Source: Ganoderma boninense (lineage: Eukaryota > Basidiomycota > Agaricomycetes > Polyporales > Polyporaceae). From it: a stretch of 64,000 nt of DNA. The first letter of the stretch is position 1. Every line of letters starts with the position of its first letter. Below, one piece after another: positions 45,766 through 58,411 of this stretch. The stretch covers positions 3,740,602 to 3,804,601 of the forward strand of contig CM035312.1 in NCBI GenBank assembly GCA_002900995.3, in the 5' to 3' direction. A program made the position numbers and the translations under genes. The notes beneath the pieces were generated by a model. That model saw only the letters and a list, made by a program, of their open reading frames with translations. It had not been told where the DNA came from and did no database searches.

Positions 45766-47182
45766 ATGAACGTGCACCCCGCCCTCTCCCCCGACTTCGA
45801 GGCTCCTCCGCCTACCTTCAACACCCTCGACAGCCACCAGAAAACCCGCCTCATCCGCACCACGCGGAAGCTCGGTGCTGTCCTCGGTACGACCCCCCAT
45901 TTCGCTGAGAGCGTCACCCCCGTTGCCTTCCCCCATCCTCATCCCCTCCCCATCGGAGAGAGAGGCAAGTCGCAGCCCAAGCCCATCCCATCCAAGCACG
46001 ACCGCCGGCGTCGCCAGGGCTCCGTCTTCGAGTTCTCCCCGCCCTCCAAGCCCTTCGCATACGACTACGCATCCTCCTCCGCCAGCTCATCCGCAGCCTC
46101 CCTCGCCCTCCCCCGCTCCAGCACCGACTCCAGCAGCTCAGATGCGTCCACCCAGTCCCTCCCCACGCCCAAGTCCTTCGCGCGCCACGTCCGCGAGAAG
46201 TCCAAGGGCAACAGCAAGCGCGCGCCCCTCCCCACCCCCCTCGTCCTGCGGCTGAACGCAGTCGCGCTCCCCCCGTCCGACCCGCGCCTCGCGACCCCCC
46301 CAAACTCCGGCGCGACGCTCAAGGCCAAGAGCACCACCACGACGGCGAGGACGGGGGCCTCGACCCCGAGCAGCGGGAACCGCACCCCGATGCCCGCCAC
46401 GCCCACGACCCCAGGGACACCAGCCACCCCCACCGTGACGGAGACCCGGCGGAAGCGCCTCGCGAAGCTCAAGCGCACCCTCGGCGAGAACGTCCCCGCA
46501 GAGCTCGTCATCCCCACCCCCCGCACGACGTACTCGCGCCGCGCGTCGCCCCTCGACGCGCCCGCGCCCGCGCTCGCGCCCTTCCCGCTCATGAGCGCGC
46601 CGCAAACGCAGGCGGACCGCCCCCCGTACGAGACGGTGCACGCGAAGCCGCCGCCGCGCGCGCAGAAGACGTACCCGTTCGCGTACGCGGCACCCCGGTC
46701 GTCCCGAGCGCGGCGCGCAGCGGGTCTCCCCGCGCAAGCGGAGCGTGTCGGTCGACTTCACGCGCGCGTTCGACGTTGATGTCGTCTTGGGATCGGCGCA
46801 GGCGACACCCAACCGCCCGCCGCCCCCGCCCAGGTCGCAAACCCAGCCCCATCTTGAACCGCAGCAGACCCAGACCGAGACACGCACGGAGACGCGGACA
46901 CCGACCCAGACGCAGATCCGGCGCGCGCCCTCGCTCTCGTCTCGCCACCCGCCCGCGTGGGCCGCAGCGCCTCCCCTTCCAGAGCGGGTCGGCAGCCCCG
47001 AATACAGCTCGGGCTCGGAGTCGGGCCACGGACGCAGAAGCGATGTACGCGGCAACGCCGACAGAGACAGAGACAGAAACGGGCAGGGGTGGGCGACGGG
47101 CGGGGCGTCGTGGATGGGCGAGTGGAACAGGAGGGACATCCACGAGGTGCAGCGTCAGCTGCGCAACCTGAAGCTCCGGTGA
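45766..47182 (+). CDS. Unidentified Ser/Thr/Pro-rich basic protein, one frame break
   Basis: The ATG in agccatgaacg context opens MNVHPALSPDFEAPPPTFN and then SHQKTRLIRTTRKLGAVLG, a likely conserved start. Long disordered stretches follow (SSSASSSAASLALPRSSTDS, PATPTTPGTPATPTVTE), a basic helix RRKRLAKLKRTLGENVPAEL, and a last conserved block GEWNRRDIHEVQRQLRNLKL. The frame starting at 45766 leaves the good reading near 46690-46745, and the continuation (SPRKRSVSVDFTRAFDVD to the stop at 47182) lies one frame further. No intron of normal size repairs this, so a one-base indel in a C/G run, by error or mutation, is the best explanation. The family is unknown; composition suits a nuclear or cytoskeletal regulatory protein with many phosphorylation sites. 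Confidence 0.6.
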
Positions 47183-50100
47183 TGGTCATGGTGCCGCGAC
47201 CGACCTTCCCTTCCCCCCTTCCTGCCCTTCTTCCAGGGCCCCCTGCCTCCCCCTCTTCGCGATCTGCGCGCGCGCGTCATCTGCCCCGGTCGCGTGACGC
47301 TGACGGGGCTCGGCGGACGGGTGCAAGAGCAGCAGCAGCATCTGCTGCTGCTGGGTGCTCTGCTTCGCCTTCCTACGCTAGATTGTGTGGTGGCAGCCGA
47401 TCTACGGTTTCGTCTCGCCGCGCGCCGCCGCTGGACCGTCGTGTCGCGCCTGCCTGACGACGATGGCGGTACGATCGGTGCTGATTGCTCGCTCGCGCGG
47501 GCTCCTAGATATGTATGTGGATGTATGTGTGTGTGGAGACGCGAGTACCCGTGCTTCACGCGCATGGACGGAACAGTGCGAGTTCGTATTACTTATGATG
47601 ATGATGACCGCGGGTGCTGCTGCTGCTCGTTTATACTTATTTGGGGGTGCGGTTGTTGCTACGATAATTCCATGGGCTCATGAGTCTCGCCGTCGTGTAT
47701 TTCTACCTCTACTTAATTTGCGGTTGTCGTACGTTGCTGCGCCTTCGGGAGCTGCGTCGCTTGTTCCCTCTCCCCCTCGTCATCCTGCTGCTCTTCTAAT
47801 GTAGGCGATCCCTCTCATAATAATATCAGCTCGCTCGCGCACTAAATTTGTCCCCCCGAACATATGTTCCTATTCCTATTCTGTGCAAATGTTCTTCTAT
47901 CCCGCGCGTCGTACGGACGGCCTGCTTAGCGCTATAAGTATATATTGGTATCAATGGTATGTCAGTCGATCGGTACCGCGCTGCCGTGAGGAAATCCGGT
48001 CGTGAACGGGCAACCCTTCTCAAACTCCGAACAGAAATTCGGAAAGGATGATGGACAATTGACCCTGCCTTCTAGTGCGCAGAAGACACCCCCCTCCCCT
48101 CCTCCTCCCTGGCCCTCATCGCGATGTGACGTCAAACGCGCCAGGGCCAGAACGTACGTCAAAGCAGAAAGAAGAAGACGACACAAGAACAAGATAACAG
48201 AGCAGCGCGAGCAGACTGGACCACGGGAAAGAAAGAAGTCGAAGCCAGGCCACCAACCAACCAGCATGTGCGCATGCGGCATCAGCAGCCCCCAGTCCTG
48301 AATCCGGCTCCCTCAGCCCTCCTGCGGGCTGCAGCTGCTCCCGGGGCGCAACGCGCCCCGTCACAGGGCCGGCGGCGTCCCGCACTGGCACTCCGGAAGG
48401 CACGCATCTCGGCAGGTGCAGGGCGTAATACCGACAGCTATTAGCCCGAAGATGCATCGCTTGAGGCACCGGCGGCCTGCAGCCTGGAACGGCCGCTCAG
48501 GGTTCAAGCTTCCAGGAGAGGGGATATGCGCGACGTCCACGGGACCGACTGTGCTGCACCGGTTAGATAGCTTCGGCTTCGACGAAGGTCCTGGAGACGA
48601 ACCGGATGCGTGGCAGCGGCCGTTCCACCCTCCTGGCTGAAGCCTCGTTGACCCAACGGGGCTCGGGACGCGTCGGCTTGTCTGAGGAGCAAAATTGCCC
48701 CGAGGGCCCATTAAAAACCTGGAGTGAGGCAGAGAGAGACCGAGAGACCGAGAGACCGAGGAAGACATTATGCAGCGGGTCCAGCTGCGCTCGGAGCTCG
48801 GAGCTGATGACCTTGCTTAACTGCGAATAGACAGCGATTGGCATCGTCCCTGGGACGATGCGTCGATACTGCGCGAAAGAAGATATATTAACTGTTAATC
48901 GAATATCAAAGAGCAGTGGCTCGGAACCTCAACTTTGACAAAGATTAAGGTGAGATCGCTATCAGCGTGAGGCAATGCCCGGGGACCCCAGCCACTGAGC
49001 CACTGACCTACGGCCAGAAGACGGCGCAAAGATGAATGGACATCCCGCGAGAACGAGAACGCTCTTTGCGACGCAAGCCGCTCCAATTTGGACTAGTGAA
49101 GAAGGGACGCATGGTGGGGAGAAGGGAAGAGTGGGGTCGGGGGAAATGGCAGACCGACGGCTGCTGCCTTCACCTACAAATTAAGCCAAGCCTTTCACCG
49201 CGCGGATCTCCGACCCCGGGGATCTTCGTACTCATATGCAGGTGCACGGAGAGTACAAGCACCTCGGAGGTCTCGGACACGGCGGGGGAGATCGGGCTTG
49301 AAAGACTTGACCGGTGGACGCCCAAGAGCGATGTGGCCTGGACGCGGTATGAGACCAAATGGGTATATCGCCTGCAAGTCGCATCCTAGAAGGCGCGGCG
49401 CCGTGCTCGTCGAAGGCAAGTCCACGGAGGTGTGAGGGCGAACTAGGCAGGGGTACCGCGATAATGGTGGAAGCCGAGAGCGCCGCACGTCGCCGAGAAT
49501 TCAAGCCGTCGTAGCTGAAAGGCCCGTCATGCAAACGACCTACGATGACTGCAGTTGGGAAGGCGCGAAGTAAGCTCAAAGCGGCGTATCTCGTTTACCC
49601 ACCGCACCTGCACTATCCCCGAGAACGCAACTTGAAGTATCAAGAGGTAACCCTGTTCGGGCTGGCTCTGGTCCGAAATGGTCCCACGGCAGACGCAGGG
49701 GAAGAAGGTGGCTGCATGTAAGACAGAGATGGCGCCGTGGGTAGAGAACGGTTCAGAAAATATCCTTAGAGTTCACGAATCATAGCAGGCACCCGAAAGC
49801 CAAGCGAGAAACCGCCCCAGGGCCGCCGAAGAAACGTGAGGAAGAGCTCTGAGAGAATGTGCATTTATAGAGGTGGCTGGACGATGCCAACACGTGCATG
49901 GAGTGCAAATGCTTGTTTTGTAACGCGAGTTACCCCGGTTGCTGCGAAGAGCCTGTGCCAGCCAATGCGAGCGCCGTGCCTACAAAACGAATTCCGGCCG
50001 GTGTGTCAGTTAGCACTCAGAAGCGATGCATCGGATACCTCGGCATGAGCGGCTCCTTGGAACGCATGGTACATGCCATATGCTCTGCCCGAGGCGGAGA

Positions 50101-53100
50101 TCTGGGAGGACTGTGGAGGTAGAGAGGAAAAGGCTCCGACTCCGATGCATCTGGCGACCTCCCACGACTATAAATCCGGCATCCACATGTTGAAAGTCCG
50201 CCTCCGCAAATGAGGCTCCATGAATCCGGCTACAACGTGGGGTCGCTGGCTAAATCGTAACCAAGGATATCTTTCCAAATACGCCACCTAGAGTGAGCCA
50301 CCCAAATAGCCGCAGTTGATGGATCACGCGCAAAAGGAAAGAGGACTTACAGAAGGGCAAGGTTAAGGCAGAAGTTAACGTAACGAGGCCTGTTGCGTTT
50401 AACCGTAGGCAGCTTAAGCTCTGTATGCATTTGCCGCCCAAATCTCGACGTCACCTTAACACGGTCATCAGCATGGCTTCTGGCCCAAATGAACACCACG
50501 TACGCCAATTGGAAGGCGGCGCCCCTCCTTCGAACACAAACATCCAATCCCGCCCAATCAATGGACGCGGCGAACTCTAATATTCCGTCAGATACGCTTT
50601 CCAGCGTGTCTTGCCAATCTGCATCCGATAGGTCCGCCGATTCCACCAGATAAGCGGACGTTGTGCAAGCGGCGAACGGTCAGGATACAGAGGGACGAAA
50701 TGGGCGTCCAATAGCAGGAATCGCCGGCGACCGCAGTTTGAGCGCTGGATTTCTGCACCACGCCGACGAGCCAGCGGCTAAGGGCTGCGCACGGAAAGCG
50801 GCGGTGAGAACCTGAAAAAACGAAGGGGCTTTCAGCCTTCCCGCGACGTGCCCATCGAAGCGGGGCGTGTGGCGTGTGGCCTCGGAGCTTCACACGGGTG
50901 ATGGGTTCCGGAAGGTCTTCTACCTTCATTCGCTTCGTCACAAGGTCGGCCACACCAACCTACGGCTGAAGGGGGTAAGCGATGAGCACGAAATCTCGTC
51001 AGCAGTGGGAAGAAAAAGACGAGGGTGCGAAGACGTAGTTACATGATCACGACTCTTCGCCAAGTTCTGGGCCCTTCGTGGCCACGTTCGCGGCTTGAAG
51101 ATACATGGGCGGAGCGGGTAGCCGCGTGGACGACCCGCCCAGTAACGTACCGTAATGCAGCAGGACAAGATGGGTGTCGTCAGCTGACGGACCCGAGTGA
51201 ATTATCGAAGTATTCTTGGAACTTGTTGACACCGTAAGCTGAGCTGTTAGAACGTCGAGCTAGTTATGTTGGACATAAGGATACGCGGGTCGACCTTGCT
51301 CAAAGATTAAGTTTATTGTGACTTTGAAAAAGCTGGGCGAGAGACGTACGTGGGTGTCGGCTATTCGACTACTTGAAGTTTAGGAGCAGTACTGCCAATA
51401 ACTGGTAGTTCGGAAAATTGACCGCCTCCAGAAAATACTGAAGCGTTTCAATGCTCACCTGGATAGTTACACGGATGTGCATGAGGTCCACACGCACAGT
51501 GCTTCCCTAGCTAAATCTTCGATGTCGATGAGAGCGTAGGCACATCGTTTTCGTTTGAGAAGCGGAGCTTGGGTACAATGTCCTGCGCGAAGCAAGAGAT
51601 CAGCTCATACCATGACTGGACTCCAAGTTACGGAAGCTCACGATACCTACGACGGGGACCCCGGCTCTGGGCTACTCCAGAATCCAAGAGCGAGGGATAA
51701 GGCGGCTCTAACCAAAGCACCTCAACATGAATCCTCGCTGCGACTCACAGCCACGAGGTCAGGTTCTGTAGCGAGCGTTTCCAGCCGACTTCGTGTAGCG
51801 TTTTCCCCACGTTTCCCTCCCTTCTGGAACGCACGGCGGCCCCATTCAGGGCCCCTGGTAGATAGCGGAGCTTCTTCCCTTCTCTATATTTTATAGCTAC
51901 CCGCTGGGTGGACCGCGGGAGTGATCGGTAAGACATCAACACCGGTCTGACGAACGCATCGTGTATCAATCCTTCTGGAAACGAGTCAGGCTCGGTTTGA
52001 CGACTCGCGTCGCCCGCCGCGTGGAAAACAAGGACTACACTGCGGAAGTAGGTCGGAGCTACGTTCGACGTCGCTGTGACAAGAAAACGTGGAGACACTT
52101 ACGGTACAGAAAGGCATGTGCTATCGGCTCTGTGGCCGCGGAGAGCAGTAACGAAATGCCAGGGGGCCGACAATCTCCGAACTGCATTTGAACGGCCGCG
52201 TGAGTGTACGCAATTTGAAGGCACAGTTCACAGTCCTGCGGAGAAGATTCGAGCACTTACGACACAGTTCAGTAGCCGCAGGGCTCGACGTCGAAGACGC
52301 ATTGAGATCTGCCCTCGGTCCGCCTGGCGCGGCCGCCGTGCTGACATCCGAGCTAATTCAGTCCTATCGTCGGAAGCGAGCGTGCGTACAGCGGGACCCC
52401 GGGAGTCGAGGGCTGCCAGCGTCGATCCAGAGTTAGCAGCTGGGGCCGGTATCGCGTCAGGTCGGGTTCTTCTTCTTCGGTATCAGGTTAGAACGTTATC
52501 GGCTCCCGGTGTCAGTTCGTCAGTTCAAGACTGCACGCTGCGATCCGCACCCGGAAGGAACAAGTATGGGAAAGCGCCCTGCAGACTATCGCGCGCACGC
52601 ACATCAATCACCACCGAGGAACCTTGAACGGTATTATAACGTACCAGCGTCGACTCGAGCGGTGCTTCCGGGTCCCGTGGACAACAACAGCGAAGGACAT
52701 GTCAAACCCGTGGCCGCACGGGCAAGTCACGTCGAACTGAGGAGTTGAGGAGCGTTTAGCGTGGCACAACCTGTCAAATGCACGTCTAGCGGCGCACGAA
52801 CCAAAATGGGCTGGTCTCTCGCATGCCACAGCCTATGTTTGGTGGGCTTGTTTACCAATGACGTCGTATTGTGAGCCCACACACAGAGGATGTTCGGTAG
52901 CCCAACGTCGGTCGGCCGCAGCAACGTGGGACGGCGGAAGCAGTCTGGCGAGGATAAGGTTCGAAAACGGGACCTGAAGCGAGGACCGATGCTCCCGACA
53001 GAAAACTGGCAAGCGGAAAATCCGGGAACATTGGGCGATAACCTCGGGGCCTCGAGTCCCTGGGAAACAAATCCGTACGAGGCGCTTCCAAACAAAAACG

Positions 53101-53938
53101 CCAAGTTGGTTCTCGCTCTGCGAAGCAGGATGGCAGAACGCACGATCTCCGGCCTGCCTCGACGCCGGCGCTGGGGAGAGAAAATTCGTCAACAACAGGA
53201 AAAAACACGAAACCAGCAAGACGGCAGAGCAACCTACGGCGTTCAACCCGAACAGTTCACCGCCGGTGGCCTGAACATGGCTCGAGTGTTCCCACACGAC
53301 ATTGACCGGGAGATGTGCGCTTACCCCTGGTCCCTTGCGCTCCCCTTCGCCTTCTCTTCTCCCGTCTACGCAAGTATTCATTCGTGAAGCCACGCAGGCG
53401 GAGGTCGCTGGAAAAGAAGTTCGGCGGCGACCAAAAGATGCGCCGTTCGTTTGCGACGAGTAAGTTGAGCTGAGATGGCCACATTGAGGTGGCGTCGGCG
53501 ATGACCTGTACTCCCGAGGATCGCTCGATACGTCTACAGACGATAACGACTGAACTGATCCACAAAAACAAATCAGCGCTGTGGGACGGTCAGCGGTAAA
53601 ACATGTAACCAGAGGATGTATACCAACTTCAATCCATCATTCTACATGAAGCCCCATCAGTATGCTTCAACGCCGCGCGGTCTGGCGACGACGGTGATCA
53701 ACCAAGCTCTGCACCCTGCCTCCCAGGTAAGATCGCCTACATGCCCAAACGCGACATTAGACAGGGACATGAAGATATAATACACAACGAAACATACACA
53801 CAGCAACAACCATCGCGCCAAGTCCTCCACCCCGCCGCACGATCCTCGGGTTCCGCAAGCATCTACGACACCTACCGCACATCTACATCTTCCGTCAACC
53901 ACAACTCCACCCCAAAGACGCACACACCGATCGAACAC
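47183..53938. other. 6.7 kb without a recognisable gene
   Basis: The left end is the 3' flank of the previous gene, with a cagcagcag run at 47331-47350. On the minus strand at 48361-48480 a cysteine-rich frame end is readable (RRCLKRCIFGLI, then CTCRDACLPECQCGTPPAL). At 49898-50122 a 74-codon plus frame starts MECKCLFCNASYPGCCEE. Both may be chance. At 52890-53387 a 165-codon plus frame overlaps two open minus frames; none has a family. No clear transposon ends were seen. Confidence 0.4.
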
Positions 53939-55326
53939 TCACCAGCGTCCCCTCCCGCCACGCCGATCCCTGTCCCTCTCGCGCCCTCCATCCCGGCCAT
54001 CCCGGTCCCAATTCCGATCCCTGTCCCGATTCCTGTCTCTGTCTCTGTCTCTGTCCCTGTCGTTGTCCCGCCACCCCCTCCGCGCCTTCTCGCGGTGCGC
54101 CTCCTCGACCTCCCGCCGGTTGAACACATCCCCGTAGCCATAGCCATAGCCATAGCCGTGGTCCCCGGACGCAGACCGGCCGCCGCGGACAGTGCTCGGG
54201 GTCTCGCCGCCCTCTGACCCCGCCTCCCTCTTCCTGCGCCGGATGAGCTCCAGCGCGCGCAGGCGCTCCGCGGACTCCCTGCTCGTCCGCTCCGCGCTCG
54301 CCGCCCCGCTGCCGCCGTCTCCGCCTCCGCCTCTCGATGGGGCAGGGGCAGGGGAAGGGCGAGACCCGGCCGGGTGCGCACGGGCCCGCGGAGGCATCTT
54401 CGAGCCTGAGGGCCGCACGTCGCGGGAGGCGAGCTGGGTGTTGATCGCCGTGAGGGGGTCGTGGACGGACTTGCGCGCGAGGTCCCGGCGGCTGCGAGCG
54501 GACGCGAGTAGCGAGTAGGACGCCGTGCAAATTCAGGGGGGAGGGAGCGGAGGGGTGGGGTGAAGAGGCCGGGATCGTGCATCGGAAAATCGGGAATCAG
54601 GAAGCGAGAAAAAAAAACAAGGTTGGCAGATCAGACTCAAGACGCAGACGGGCTCGAGCTTACCGTTTATCCATGTCCTCGCCCTCCGGCTCGGCGCCTG
54701 CCCCGCGGTCCCGCGTGCGGTCAGAGTACCACGGATTCAAGTCCTTCGCGCTCGGGGCGAGCGCGACGCCGCGGTCCGTCTCCCGCTCGGCCTCTCCTGA
54801 GGCTGGGGGTGGGGCGCGCTTGGTCGAGCGCACGGGGATCGCCATCGCCGCCATGCCTTGCTGCAGGACCCGGTCACGCGGTGCCGCAAATAAATGAGAA
54901 GGGAGGACACACCTGCTCCAGGTCCTCGAAGAAATTGATGTGGCCCGTCTTGGAGGTGAGCGTCGACGGCCCCGGGGCCGCTTGCTGATCGTCGTCGGCT
55001 TCGGCCTTCTCCTTCGCCCGTGCGATCTGCGCGTCGACGTCGTCCTTGTCCTTGTCTTTCCGGGACTTGGGGCCCTGGAGGCCTGCCCGATGACGCAAGA
55101 GGTCCATCCTCGCCTCCGAGTCCTAATACATGCATATATGCGTCAGTTCCCACACGAGAACGTGCCAGACGGTGTGGATAGAGGGACGACGTACGGCGAG
55201 CATCATCCGCCCCTCCTCGACGGCCTCCCGCTGCCTCGCCTCCTCTTCATCCCGCCGGACGCGCTCGATGTTGTCACGGCGGTAGGGGTGATACGATTTG
55301 TGGTGTGCGATGTTGAGCTTGCCCAT
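53939..55326 (-). CDS. CIR-N / LENG1-like protein (pre-mRNA splicing associated)
   Basis: The four exons (55326-55195, 55122-54913, 54860-54664, 54491-53939) are in phase with GT-AG borders and give 363 residues. The start MGKLNIAHHKSYHPYRRDN followed by IERVRRDEEEARQREAVEE is the N-terminal domain shared by CIR (CBF1-interacting corepressor), Cwc25-type splicing factors and LENG1, and DSEARMDLLRHRAG continues it. INFFEDLEQ and LNPWYSDRTRDRG match the LENG1 layout. DPLTAINTQLASR is a further conserved piece, and the C-terminus is an RD/RE-rich tail of DRDRDR type, as in splicing proteins. Nuclear location and a role around the spliceosome are inferred from the family. The four TATGGC-type hexamers near 54137-54160 code for a Gly-Tyr repeat. 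Confidence 0.85.
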
Positions 55327-55667
55327 GCTGGCGGCGGTGAGTGAGAGTTGGAAAGGAAAGTCAAAGTAAGGCGACAAGTCGAGTCGCAGTCCGCGGGAGA
55401 AGTCGCCGCACACGCGTCGTGCCAGAAGAGAGTAGGCGCAAGCCAGATAGACGAAGCAAGATCCTGACACCAGCCAAGGCGTGCAGCAAGGCACGAGGCA
55501 GAGGAGGGATGTGTGATGGCCGTGGCCGTCGTTGGCAATGGGAGCGAGCAAGATGGTGGCGACCGATGCCCCGCCAGATCCTGCGATCCTCCTCCTCCAC
55601 CCCACAAGCGCCCGTCTCTCCCCACACTGCCGGGCGTCTATATGCGAGGGAGAGCTGGAAGACGGGG

Positions 55668-56591
55668 TACACTGCCAGACATCCAGCAGGGGAATTCCCC
55701 TGGAATCTGGCCAACTGCAGAAATCCTGTGGAAAATCCAGTGGTATACCAGTAGTCAACAAAGATTGTGGAATCCCGCTGGATGGGACTCCAGATTTCCG
55801 GAGGGTGATCACATGACCTCGCTAGTGACGTGATCCGGTACACGTTGTCGCAGACTCGTCGCAAAACTGCAAGTCCCGCCCGTCGTCTGTCCTTCCACTC
55901 AACGGCCTCCTTCGCTGAAGTTCTCCATCCTCTCACTGCTCTGTATATGTCCCTCTCCTCTTTCTCCGCTATTTTTACCCTCCAAACGTCATTCCGTCTG
56001 TGTAAGCTTGCTGTAAGTCCTTATACTTCATGATCTCCTAATTCAATCTCCCTCGGCGATCATTTTCGAGTATTTTCAGAAGACCTTCCGAGTCGTTGCC
56101 CCTCCACCTCAGACCCTCTTGCCCATAATGTTTTCGTGTATGCTGTATTCTGAGTCCCCCACTACGGCCTTCACTCAACGTATATCTCCATCAGGGCCAT
56201 GTCCTGCTGGTCTGCCCAATGTGGATACCCCTACGGCCCCACTGAGGCTCATTTCAGGCAAGGCTCGTACACGTCCTAGCCTCGTGTACCCTAGAATAAG
56301 AATATAGATGCCAAATGATAATACAATCCTATGCTAGACATCACGCTTGCTGTTGTATGGCCACAGAGCGAGTGGCCTGGCGATGCCGACCTGCCCTCCT
56401 GCCCAGTGCCCCCAGCTAGCCCCGCCCCGAACCCTGCCGTTGCTCCCCAGGGTGATGAGTCACAGGGATGACGTGCCGTACCTGTGGAAATCTGCAAGAT
56501 TTGTTGACTTCTGGTATTCTTCAGGTTTGACTCTGGATTTCCGCTAGTCGACTTTCCTCTGAATTTCCACTGCTGGGTGTCTGGCAGTGTA
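55668..56591. mobile_element. TA-flanked inverted-repeat element (Tc1/mariner-like MITE candidate)
   Basis: The left end reads TA|CACTGCCAGACATCCAGC inward and the right end, on the other strand, TA|CACTGCCAGACACCCAGC. Similarity between the arms continues in patches for about 130 bp (ATACCAG-AGTCAACAAA, CCAGATTTCC-like pieces). Both ends abut TA, the target duplication of the Tc1/mariner superfamily. GGAAATCCAG-like subterminal motifs recur. The 660 bp between the arms contain no transposase, so the element would be non-autonomous and mobilised in trans. Alternatively, two small copies of one element sit in opposite orientation. It lies between the LENG1-like gene, whose promoter it borders, and the cyclophilin gene. 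Confidence 0.6.
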
Positions 56592-57364
56592 ACCAAGCGT
56601 GGGCAAGCGGCGTCCACGCTTGCCAATCTCAATCTCGGGATTTTCTACGTGGAACGGCACCGATGGGAGCAATTCCTCCACCGCTATCATAATCACACTA
56701 CTTATCACTCCATAACTGTCCCTCCACAGCCCACGCCTCACTAGTCAAAATCCCTACTGCTCCCGGCATCCCGCGCGTGCGCAGACGACACACTCACGCC
56801 AGCCGCCACGCAGTCCATGGGCAACCCTCTCGTCGCGCGCGACGTGAAAAAAGTTTGCGATGTAGCGCGCTGCGCCGCCGGCCCATAGAGAGTGGAAGAG
56901 AGAGAAAAAATGCCGTATCCGTTTATTATTGCCGGTCGGGCAATTAAATACAGCTACATCGGGTGCCTGCGCGTTTTTCGATCGCTCGTCTACAGGGCCT
57001 GGGGCGTGTGCGTGTGTACTTTGCGTGCGAGTCGTCGGAGACAGCGGGAATCGGAAAAACAAGGGACTGGCTGCGTCCAGCGGTCGCCGTGGTACGGGGT
57101 TCATCGAGGCCATGCGAATATGTTACAATGAATGTGGTTAACCGGGCCAGCTGCGATGACGTTCGTGCGAGCGACCGAGCGCGGAATGGGAACGGGGAAC
57201 GGGGAACAGGGACACCTTCGGGCCATGCACGGCGGACGTAGTGGGGTGTGAGGACAAGACGGGGGGCGGCGCAGTATCAGTGTCGGTGTCACAAGACGCG
57301 GACGCGAGCGAGACGAGGAGGCATGACAGGGAATACAGTCGGACGCGGACGGACGCACAGCGGC
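56592..57364. other. Intergenic, nothing recognised
   Basis: Contains the 3' flank of the cyclophilin gene. No gene or repeat with a recognisable identity. Confidence 0.4.
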
Positions 57365-58411
57365 TCAGACTGTCCCGCATCGGGCGATGAGGACGTCCAC
57401 TGACGGCTTGTAGAGTATGTGGTCCGACGCGTACGACTCAATCTTGCGGATGACGTCCATCCCCCGGACCACCTCGCCAAACACGACGTTTCTCCGATCG
57501 CACCACGGAGCAGGAACCGTCGTGACGAAAAACTGGATAGTCAGCACCGGCACCATCGCACAGGGACACGGGTTGCGCGCAGCCCAGGATCACGAGTCAA
57601 GCGTAGCAAAATTGATGAGAGACCGAGGGACGGAGAGGGTACAGGGAGACAGAGTCAACACACGAGAGAGCGGGCACGAACACGAGGGGCAGAACGAACC
57701 TGGGAAGAATTTGTGTGTGGGCCGCGATTGGCCATGGAGAGGAGACCGGGACGATCGTGGGGAAGACGGAAGTTCTCGTCTGGAGGAATGTTTTTGGGGG
57801 TGACGACGAAACGGGATGTTTGGGCGAGGGAGTGGGGGAGAGTCGGAGCGGAGATTTTGGAGAAAAGGGAAGGAGGGGAACGGGAGAAAGGAAGGGGATG
57901 GAATGAGCCAGTGGTGGGGGATCGGCGGAGCCTTAAAGACGTACCTGCGAAAGTGGGGCCGTATATGGAGCGGCCGGTGGTGCCGTTGCCCTCGACGATA
58001 TCTCCGCCCTGGATCATGAACTAGGATGGACAAGACGAGAAGAGGGCGGGATAAGGCGCTGTGAGCGAGAGATCAAGAGCGAGAAAACGAGAGGGACGGG
58101 TGCGCACGTGGGGGACGACTCGATGGATGTAAGAGTTGGAGTAGCCGTAGCCATTCTCGCCTGTCGCGAGTTCGCGGAAGTTGCGTGCGGTGACAGGACA
58201 GACGGAGTCGAAAAGGCGGAAGACGATGCGGCCGGCGTGGACGCCGTCGATCTCGATATCAAACTGGCGGGTTAGGAAGGCGCGGGAGTTAGGGTGGGGG
58301 TTAGGAGATGGAGCGATGGAGCAGGACGACTAACAAATACATCCGGGGCTGATGAGGAGCGTGGCCATGGGCTACGGGCGGTGGGCGAGCGGGTGCTTCG
58401 TGGGTGGCCAT
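57365..58411 (-). CDS. Peptidyl-prolyl cis-trans isomerase, cyclophilin type
   Basis: Exons 58263-58108, 58020-57945, 57779-57700 and 57532-57365 are in phase and cover the cyclophilin fold: [104 protein letters not shown] and a stop at 57365. Cyclophilins isomerise X-Pro bonds and bind cyclosporin. The catalytic Arg and the Phe, Met and Gln of HRVVPHFMIQGGD and QFF are kept, as is the cyclosporin Trp (APW). The position equivalent to His126 is Asn and Leu122 is Cys, which may lower activity or change binding. The first exon is not resolved. An ATG at 58411 leads to HQPRMY, the expected residues before FDI, but the only GT-AG join I can draw (58340 to 58264) leaves the frame. The N-terminus is therefore uncertain. 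Confidence 0.88.

Noticed and set aside
52833..53393. Overlapping open frames of 165-186 codons on both strands
   Set aside because: No family resemblance in any frame and no splice pattern; cannot decide for one.
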